Notes under the pieces: model-generated
Databases searched by the model: none
Told to the model about the DNA's origin: nothing
The model's input: only the letters and a program-made list of their open reading frames with translations
Part shown: positions 58,269-64,000 of the stretch, piece after piece
How positions within the stretch are numbered: the first letter of the stretch is position 1
Layout of the letters: every line of letters starts with the position of its first letter
Position numbers and translations under genes: made by a program
Assembly: GCA_030248225.1 (NCBI GenBank)
Contig: JASANE010012178.1
Span: 87,176 to 151,175, forward strand
Direction of reading: 5' to 3'
Origin: Trileptium ribeirensis
Taxonomy: Eukaryota; Nematoda; Enoplea; Enoplida; Thoracostomopsidae
DNA: 64,000 nt

Positions 58269-59639
58269 CTAAAACAAAGAAAACAATAGCGGAGTCCTTC
58301 TTTTCTAAAATAAATACACTTGTAATATAAATACACATGCTTAAAATCACGTGTTCATACAGTTGTATATGTTTCAATATCAACACTGCAATTTCGAAAA
58401 TGTTAGTGGAACACCCAACCGTGCATGAGTATCCGAAATTATTCAATAAAAACGGGCTTTTTATAAGCCACAGTTAATATAAACACGAACAAACTCATCT
58501 GTGCAAAAATGAGGACAAAACTTACGGATAATAGTTTGAGCATTTATATTTTTCTAAAAAGAATGGTCCCATAGCAAAAACAGCAAAAACAGTCGTTAGC
58601 GGTTCATATTAAGTTACAAATTTCCAACCTGTTAAGGACAGCGCATAAGCAAACACTTACAAAATTGTTGCAAAAGTTCTACTCACAGTCCTGTGCATTC
58701 GCAATCCTTATTTTGTTTGTGGCAACGGTGCGGCTAGATCGGGCTAAAAACGAACTACAGGAGAAGCTGTCTAAAAGGAGTAGTGGAACAAGGATTAAGT
58801 TTTCGCCAAATTGTCTTGCATTCTTTACGTTAGGGGTTTATTATTCTTCATATATAATTAAGTCACGGTGAAATTTGGTACGTCGAGTGGGGGTAGTGCG
58901 ATTTATGCTGTTCGATCGCTTCTTTTAAAAATGATTCCACGACAGTTGGAGCCAAAATAAGCCAAGATTTATCAGCTATTATATAATGTGAATTTATCTA
59001 GCAGAATGTAGCAATACGCTACTATCAGTACGTTTCTGCTTAGCACGACGCATGATACAGAGTCTGTGAAAAGCCAAAGTCAGTGTCACTGCACGACTGC
59101 TGTGCTGGCAACCGACGTTTGAATTTTTATAAATAAATTTCATCATTCCGTATTTCTAAAAATTTCGCGTTATATCAAGTTAATATGTTTAAACGTACAT
59201 TCATACAAGTATTTTCAGCCTCAGGCTCAACGGAATTTATTTTTGCAGAAATAAGTCACAACAAGTGTTTTTTGGAAAGAATTATTAAAATTCAGTCAAA
59301 AACACACAATCCACACTATTAGTTGCCCTAATATTTGGTAAAACACCAGGAAATGTGCATCTGTCGTGTTGTATTCAAAGCACACCTAAACAAAGGTACG
59401 AACTTGCGATACCTATAAAAAGTCAGACACAACTATGAAATGGAAATGCGGACATGTCACAACTATAACTTGCGCAGCATACGCAATGTATGTTCACAGA
59501 ATACGCGTACACAGCTAGAGCTTCGTAAGGCTGCAAGTGTAAATTTATTATTACTGATACAATAAACATGTATGATAGCGATGTAGCGTTCACATGGAGT
59601 TATGTGCAGTCGATGCACATTGTGGCAAAATTTTTGAAA

Positions 59640-59870
59640 AAGCTCCAACAGAAATTGTAGCACATTTAGAAAACTGCTACGGGAACTATGTCACTTTAAA
59701 AAAACTGCTACAGACACTGTATCACTTTTAGAAAAATTGCTAAAGCAACATTGTCACTTTAGGAGAAACTGCTACAGGAACTGTGTCACTTTTAGAAAAA
59801 CTAGAAAAACTGCTACAGAACCTTTGAGACTTTTAGAGAAATTGCTACAGAAATTGTGGCACGCTTGAAA
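59640..59870. repeat. short array of the 30-bp unit, inverted relative to 61490-62790
   Basis: Words such as AAACTGCTACAGGAACTGTG and tcacttttagaaaaactgctac recur six or seven times. They are the reverse complement of the right-hand array. Confidence 0.85.
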
Positions 59871-61489
59871 ATTTCGGCTTGACCTCACTTCTATTTTCTG
59901 GTTAACCTGAAAGTGCACATCGGCTAAATATTGTTTCAACTTATCGCTTCTACTACTCAATACTTCACGGCGGTATTGGCGCCATGTTAATGGTGCAGCT
60001 GCGAATGTCTATAATGAATAGAGAATGTCTGGCGTCAATCAAATTACGAACCTATTGAGAATAACAGCGCTACTTTATTGTGTTACATTTCTCCTTTTTA
60101 CCACGGTGAAGCCATAATATTGCTGTATTAGATCTACAAATTTATCACCTGGTTTTCTAATGCCGTGAAAATCTGAGCAAAATAAATCAAATGATTACTA
60201 AACTAGAGAAGATAAAAGCAAAATTAGGCTAACTTTTAGTCTGAAATATGGCTAGGACAATTTTATTCTTTTTTCGAAGTAGTTATGGGAGTTATGTTGC
60301 TGCTTCTATGAGCATCTACGGATTTATTTCTTGGAAAATATCATTGTAATGGCTAAATGTTCAATTCATGCGAGGTTCCAGCTACGAATGTATACGAATA
60401 TATCTATGTTCTAAGTTTAAAGACATTTCTATATCTAAACAATGCCAATTTTGCAGTTTGTACTCTGAAAATATGTTGTTCCACTAGTGTTTACAATTGA
60501 CGGTGAGCCCTAATTGTCGATAAACTGTTTATACTTTTTATTCCGTCCAAAAACAGATTGTTTCCCAAATATTGCTCGAATTTTGCCATTTCTATTAATT
60601 CATTTTGGGTATCTGACGTTGCTAAAACCTGCTGATTAATATATTTGTTATGATATTAACCCTGCAGTGTGCTGCATAGAGTTAAAACAGAATTTCAGTA
60701 GAAAAAATTGTTAATTTTCTCAATTTTGTAATTCAATTCTATGAAGAGGAGAAGACTATAATTATAAGTATACTGATTCTCGTGGATGGTGAATACCATG
60801 GAAAAAGTTTTAATTGTGAGATATGCCTTCAGTGCCACAAGCGCAAATGGTTTAATAAATATAATCGCACATTTTCGAAAGTTAGGTATGCAAGCTGTGT
60901 CAAGTTCATAGAATCGTCTGAATTTATATATCAGTTTTTTAACTAATGCGTGTGTAAAATTAAAGCCACCCGACTAATGATCCTATTTATAATAACCGAT
61001 ATCGAATCTGAAAACTTTTGTTACTGAAAAAATTCTGAAATTCAATCGGTTTTTCGCTAACCGGATATTTGTAAAGTAAAACCGAAATGTCAAAAATTTA
61101 ATCTTTCGCTCGAACAGAGTTTTGGCAATTTTAAGTTTGCAGAAATTCATTTTATAATGCCTATCAAGTTTGGATTATGATGTGTTCGCGAACTGATTTA
61201 ATGCAATAGTGGCAACGCAAGCAGATCGATCTTGTAACTAATGTTTTGCAGTTCGCGAACAAAACCGCTTAACTCAAATTTGACAGATTTTCGTTCTCAA
61301 GATTTCGATGATATCTCTGAATTTCTGCATATACATACTGGCTAGATCGTAATCGCAGAGCAGTGTATTCGCAAAGAGTTTTGCGCCGACTTTGAACGAC
61401 AAAATTGCGTGCCGTTGCCATTTTGATGCGAAATTGCGAAATAGGATGGTTTCTGGGATCACCTTGCCTTTACTCACACATAACACACA

Positions 61490-62790
61490 TTGTGTAACAT
61501 TGTTCTAAAAGTGGTACAGTTTCGTGGCTGTGTTTTAAAAAGGTACACAGTTTCTGTAGCAGTTTATATAAAAGCGACACGGTTGCTATAACAGTTTTTC
61601 TAAAAGCGACACAGTTTCTAGAAGCAGCCTTTTAAAGTAACACTGTTTCTGTAGTAGTTTTTCTAAAAGGGTGACACTTCCTCTGTAGCTGTTTTTTCAA
61701 AAATTACACGGTTTCTATAGCAGATTTTCTAAAAGTGACACAGTTTCTGTAGCACTTTTCTTAAAAGGGACACGGTATCTGCAGCAGTTTTCCTAAAAGG
61801 AACATAGTTTCTGTACCAGTTTTTTTAAACATGACACAGGTTCTGCAGTTTTTCTAAAACCGACATAGTTTCTATAGCAGTTTTTTGAAAATGCCGCAGT
61901 TTCTCAGCAGTTTTTCTAAAAGTGACACAGTTTCTGTAGTACCTTTCTTAAAAGGGACACAGTTTCTGCAGCAGTTTTCCTAAAAGGAACATAGTTTCTG
62001 TACCAGTTTTTTTAAACATGACACAGGTTCTGCAGTTTTTCTAAAACCGACACAGTATCTATAGCAGTTTTTTGAAAGTGACGCAGTTTCTAAGCAGTTT
62101 TCTAAAAGTGACACAGTTTCAATTTTCTAAAAGTGACACAGTTTCTGTAGTACTTTTCTAAAAAGAGACTCAGTTTTTGCAGAAGGTTTCCTAAAAGGCA
62201 CATAGTTTCTGTATCAGTTTTTCTAAACGTGACACAGTTTCTGCAGTTTTTCTAAAAGCGACACAGTTTCTATAGCAGTTTTTAGAAAGTGTCCCAGTTT
62301 CTGTAGCAGTTTTTCTAAAAGTGACACAGTTTCTATAGTAGTTTTCTAACAATGACAAAGTTTCTCTAGCAGTTTTTCTAAAAGTGAGACAGTTTCTCTT
62401 GCAGTTTTTCTGAAAGAGACACAGTTTCTGTAGCAGCTATCCTAAAAGTAACCAGTTTCTCTAGCAGTTTTCTAATGGTGACAGAGTTTTTTTAGCGATT
62501 TTTCCAAAAGTGATACAGTTTGTATAGCAGCTTTTTTTAAAAGTGAAACAGTTTCTGTAGCACTCTTCTTAAAAGGGACAAAGTTTCTGTAGCAGCTTTT
62601 CTAAAAGTGACACAGGTTCTACACCAGTTTTCTTAAAAGGGACATAGTTTCTACAGCAGTTTTTGAAGTGACACAGTTTATGTAGCAATTTTTTAAGTGA
62701 CACAGTTTCTGTAGCAGTTTTTCAAAAAAGTGACACAGTTTCTTTAGTAGTTTTTCTAAAAGTGACACAGTTCCTGTAGCAGAGTTTTCA
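61490..62790. repeat. long degenerate array of a 30-bp unit
   Basis: Some forty units built on GACACAGTTTCTGTAGCAGT plus ttttctaaaagt. Units vary by substitutions and small indels. A higher-order repeat of about 205 bp is visible: the run from about 61775 to 61890 recurs almost unchanged at about 61970 to 62090. Confidence 0.9.
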
Positions 62791-63740
62791 ATAATTTTGC
62801 GACAACGTGCAGTAACCGCGCACAAGTCTTTGTGAACGCTGCATTATTCTTCACTAGTTACATAACCCGGTAACATGATAATCCGTCTTAGTGTTTTATA
62901 ATTTCATTCAGCAATATCGTAAAAGAAAAAATAGACTTAATTCCTTTCATCATATTTGAAAGTATTTGTTGACAACGCGAATAGCGTCAAGCAATAAAAC
63001 GTTATATAAGCAACATAGAAGAAAATTCGTATAGCTTGTCCTCATTAAACCTTATTTTAGTTGCCATTGACAAATTTAGCATTCACAATTCAGTTCTAAA
63101 TATGTATTTTGCAAAAAATTATACATAGCTATCGTGGCTGAAGATGAATACGAAGTTATGTTGACCAAACAGAGCTCTAGAAACATTACTATTATGAACT
63201 AAAGATAGACTTACGGTTTTATGCTCTGTCAAGCTCACATAGTTCGACAGCTCACAGATCTACTACAGTTCATAATATACTGAAATCATGCAATTTAGAG
63301 AATCGTGATCCAAGCGAAATAGGCCATCTTCATCTGTTTTTGCTTGAATAATATGTCATATTCTAAGATACGTCAGACTGGCTTAGCTTAAATTTCGTGA
63401 TCTTCACGGACCGTTCCAAAATCACCCGAATTGGATAATAACGTTTATACTTCAAAACAAAGTCACGCCCTTGAGCCGACTGTAACAGCTGAACAGTCAA
63501 GTTGCCACACTGCGTGTGTATGTTCAAAACCTTCGGTATATCGCACCAACATATAGGCGCAGCTATAACAATGACTGAAGAGTTGAGATCACAAACGCCT
63601 TATATAGTCTATTGTCTTTGCTGCCATATATAATTTGAGTAGGCAAATTATTAGCATTACACCAGTATCCAACTTATGGAAAACTAAACATCAATCAATT
63701 GACCTAAAGCTACTATTTACAAATCAAATTATAATGTTAC

Positions 63741-63893
63741 CATCCACATTTTCGGGAATTGTAGTGTCTTGCGGTTGACAAACTTGTCGTCCATCTCCAA
63801 TGAAGCCTGACAAGCAGGTACAGCGAAAGCTTCCTGGCACATTTGTACATCTTGCGGACCTATGACATGGCGATTCTTCACATTCATTGATGT
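63741..63893 (-). CDS. EGF/ZP protein, calcium-binding EGF exon
   Basis: After TTTGCAG, phase-1 entry reads (D)INECEESPCHRSARC, TNVPGSFRCTCLSGFIGDG and RQVCQPQDTTIPENVD, leaving in phase 1 at GTAACA. The six cysteines have EGF spacing, and DINEC with the later N..GSF is the calcium-binding signature. A 51-codon, phase 1-1 exon is the classic shuffled EGF module, so more such exons probably lie beyond the right edge. Confidence 0.93.
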
Positions 63894-64000
63894 CTGCAAA
63901 TATTTAAAGTTATCTTCATAGCTATTTAATTATTAACATTAAAAGCTGCTAAAACGATTACAACAGAATCACATGAAAGAGCAAAAACGTTTTGGTTAGA
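63894..64000 (-). other. intron at the right edge, gene continues off-window
   Basis: The sequence upstream of the EGF acceptor is AT-rich and has no exon. Confidence 0.6.

Larger units (their letters stand above)
59581..62844. mobile_element. 3.3-kb fold-back element with tandem-repeat arms
   Basis: The left end (ATGTAGCGTTCACATGG, then GCACATTGTGGCAAAATTTTT) is the inverse of the right end (AAAATTTTGC..., CTTTGTGAACGCTGCAT at 62828-62844). The inner arms are arrays of a roughly 30-bp unit: about 59640-59870 on the left, about 61490-62790 on the right in the opposite orientation. The arms are very unequal. The 1.6-kb middle has no transposase frame. It sits in the intron between the EGF and first ZP exon. 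The ends resemble those of the 44091 element. Confidence 0.7.
48409..63893 (-). other. gene model: EGF/ZP-domain membrane protein, 3' part of gene
   Basis: Eight minus-strand exons join in phase: EGF (63741-63893), ZP exons at 58048-58268, 55254-55387, 54112-54221, 53434-53515 and 52536-52683, a furin-site exon (51507-51723), and a transmembrane/tail exon (48409-49007). The gene begins beyond the right edge, where more EGF exons are likely. ZP domains polymerise into apical extracellular matrix; the RKRR site allows release from the membrane. An EGF-plus-ZP layout with furin site and membrane anchor is found in C. elegans FBN-1, a candidate relative, but other EGF/ZP proteins are possible. 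One join (54112 to 53515) is uncertain. Confidence 0.85.

Noticed and set aside
1..64000. CRISPR arrays, bacterial operons, riboswitches
   Set aside because: The tandem repeats lack regular repeat-spacer structure, and the window is clearly eukaryotic with spliced genes.

Overview
This window is animal nuclear DNA: AT-rich, intron-rich and full of decayed transposons, with no bacterial-style operons. The best clue to the host is a split minus-strand gene. It encodes a calcium-binding EGF module, a zona pellucida (ZP) domain, a furin-type RKRR site, a transmembrane helix and a cytoplasmic tail. That layout is typical of apical matrix proteins of nematodes and other moulting animals (C. elegans FBN-1 is one with EGF and ZP parts). 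A nematode, or another ecdysozoan with long introns, is my best guess. The species cannot be named from the sequence.

Layout. 1-1888: no supported gene. 1889-6988: a complete but inactivated Ty3/gypsy LTR retrotransposon on the minus strand, with two LTRs, a 5-bp target duplication, primer site, polypurine tract, gag and pol. 7 to 15 kb: no supported gene. 15 to 23 kb: GC-richer repeat territory holding an integrase relic of a second LTR element, a primer-site-like tRNA 3' end, a tRNA-like promoter head, and a diverged tandem duplication of about 1.1 to 1.3 kb. 24.7 to 39 kb: a plus-strand secreted-protein gene of at least seven exons, family not recognised. The intron before exon 4 carries six tandem copies of an exon-4 fragment. 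37.2 to 46 kb: a transposon graveyard of short inverted-repeat elements, a 117-bp in-frame tandem repeat, and a decayed IS630/Tc1-mariner-type transposase cleanly split by a 0.5-kb inverted-repeat element with a TAA duplication. 48.4 to 63.9 kb: the ZP/EGF gene, entering the window from the right. Its 5.5-kb intron between the EGF and ZP exons contains a 3.3-kb fold-back element whose arms are built of roughly 30-bp tandem repeats.

How it fits together. The two host genes face each other and look unrelated in job: one small secreted protein and one membrane-anchored, cleavable matrix protein. Most other sequence is mobile-element debris, much of it in introns, where inverted repeats would be transcribed into long hairpins. 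Exon calls rest on reading-frame continuity, matching splice phases, GT/AG sites and family motifs. No search or expression data were available.
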